From Deltaproteobacteria bacterium (GTDB lineage: Bacteria; Desulfobacterota; DSM-4660; Desulfatiglandales; Desulfatiglandaceae), in contig QMLZ01000059.1 in the NCBI GenBank assembly GCA_003646995.1, forward strand, positions 1-13,740: a stretch of DNA of 13,740 bases. The letters run 5' to 3'. Within the stretch, counting starts at the first letter, position 1. Each line of letters starts with the position of its first letter. Under the pieces are notes generated by a model, which ran no database searches, was not told where the DNA came from, and was given only the letters and a program-made list of their open reading frames with translations. This document shows positions 12,815-13,740 of this stretch, in pieces. Both the position numbers and the translations under genes were made by a program.

Positions 12815-13740
12815 TGATCCCTCACAACGTCCTTTCCCAAATCAAATCTATAGTGGGAGACAAACACCTCATGGTGTCCGGTCATAAGATGGTGGAGTTC
12901 GGGGCAGACGCCACAAAGCTCAGCGCGGTGCCAGATGCAGTGGCATTCCCTGGGTCTGCTGAAGAAATATCAGAGATTCTCACCCTGGCGACAAGTAACC
13001 GATTTCCAGTAGTGGTGAGGGGAGCTGGAAGCGGCATGAGCGGAGGCGCAATCCCCGTCCAAGGAGGGCTGGTATTGGCCATGGACAGATTTAACAATAT
13101 CCCTTCCATTGACGAGGAAAACATGGTCGCCCACGTGGAATCGGGGGTCATAACCGCCGACCTAAAGGAAGCCGCACGTTCCAAGGGCCTTTTTTATCCA
13201 CCTGATCCCGCAAGCATCAAGATTTCAACCATAGGCGGCAATCTGGCAGAGTGTGCCGGCGGACTCAGAGCCGTGAAATACGGGGTTACCAGGGACTATG
13301 TCCTGGGTATGGAAGTAGTGCTGCCGACCGGGGAAATACTTAGTACCGGCGTGGAGACGATGAAAGGGGTTGCCGGCTATGATTTGACTCGATTAATTGT
13401 GGGCTCAGAGGGCACGCTTGCGGTCATCGTTTCGGCCACTGTTCGACTTGTCCCCTTACCCGAGGTCATTCAAACTATGCTTGCCTTTTTCCCTGGGCTG
13501 CCAACCGCCGTCAGTACGGTAACGGAGATCATGAAGAAGGGTATCGTGCCTTCTGTATTGGAGCTGGTGGATTCCCTTTGTATTTCCTTGGTAAGGGACG
13601 AGGTGGACCTGGAAATACCTGAGGCAGCGGGCGCCATGCTCCTGATTGAACTGGATGGAAACGCTGAATCGGTGAAGTACTACGCCGGACAGGTGAGACA
13701 GATATGTGCCGAGCAAGGGTGCCTGGACTTTGCTACCGCA
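12811..13740 (+). CDS. GlcD-like FAD-linked oxidase, 5' part (runs off the right edge)
   Basis: 310 codons are open to the window end. The chain is a PCMH-type FAD-binding oxidase of the glycolate/D-lactate dehydrogenase family: AFPGSAEEISEIL (residues 46-58), VVRGAGSGMSGGAIP (69-83) for the pyrophosphate of FAD, YPPDPAS then STIGGNLAECAGGLRAVKYG, VLGMEVVLPTGEIL, and GYDLTRLIVGSEGTLAVI (about 191-208). These enzymes oxidise 2-hydroxy acids such as glycolate or lactate and pass electrons to an iron-sulphur partner (GlcF type) or another acceptor; which substrate is not decidable here. The ATG at 12811 overlaps the recR stop (ATGA), and a second ATG follows at once. No own ribosome site is seen, so translation is probably coupled to recR. 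Confidence 0.9.
   Translation, partial: MMIPHNVLSQIKSIVGDKHLMVSGHKMVEFGADATKLSAVPDAVAFPGSAEEISEILTLATSNRFPVVVRGAGSGMSGGAIPVQGGLVLAMDRFNNIPSIDEENMVAHVESGVITADLKEAARSKGLFYPPDPASIKISTIGGNLAECAGGLRAVKYGVTRDYVLGMEVVLPTGEILSTGVETMKGVAGYDLTRLIVGSEGTLAVIVSATVRLVPLPEVIQTMLAFFPGLPTAVSTVTEIMKKGIVPSVLELVDSLCISLVRDEVDLEIPEAAGAMLLIELDGNAESVKYYAGQVRQICAEQGCLDFATA

Overview
This window looks like chromosomal DNA of a deltaproteobacterium in the broad sense (Desulfobacterota/Myxococcota side of the tree). The reasons are an MglA/MglB small-GTPase pair of the Myxococcus xanthus type, an MJ0042-type zinc ribbon fused to a membrane sensor, PATAN (DUF4388-like) and PilZ domains in one operon, and a housekeeping block tadA - two tRNA-Ser - dnaX - ybaB - recR. 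The species is not identifiable from the sequence alone. Coding density is high and base composition looks even, with no insertion sequence, CRISPR array or prophage.

Layout. Positions 1-125 hold the 5' end of a leftward patatin-like phospholipase gene. Diverging from it, 238-1310 carries a small two-helix membrane protein and a SAM hydrolase-type (DUF62) protein, joined by an ATGA overlap. A ten-gene leftward block follows from 8775 down to 1307. In transcription order it encodes MglB (Roadblock), MglA (small GTPase), an uncharacterised acidic/helical protein, a winged-helix-like protein, a zinc ribbon-TM-Cache-TM-HAMP membrane sensor with no output domain, a protein with two PATAN-like repeats, a pseudo-receiver-PATAN protein, a second Roadblock-like protein, a TPR-PilZ protein and a small HNH endonuclease. 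The HNH and SAM hydrolase genes converge, and their stop codons share one CTAG.

From 9244 rightward lie tadA, tRNA-Ser(CGA), tRNA-Ser(GGA), a 314-nt non-coding gap with an inverted array of 8-nt repeats, then dnaX-ybaB-recR and the first 310 codons of a GlcD-like FAD oxidase, all tightly packed or overlapping. The 5' end of the first tRNA lies inside the tadA reading frame, so the tadA stop codon is part of the tRNA.

How the genes may work together. The leftward operon reads as one signalling module: a GTPase switch with its MglB-type regulator, an envelope sensor lacking its own effector, adaptor domains (PATAN, pseudo-receiver, Roadblock) and a PilZ protein that keeps the c-di-GMP-binding motifs. 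By analogy with Myxococcus polarity control and cyanobacterial PATAN regulators, control of type IV pili, motility or another polar machine by c-di-GMP is the most economical inference. No pilus or flagellar gene is present to confirm it. The rightward block is translation and DNA-repair housekeeping.
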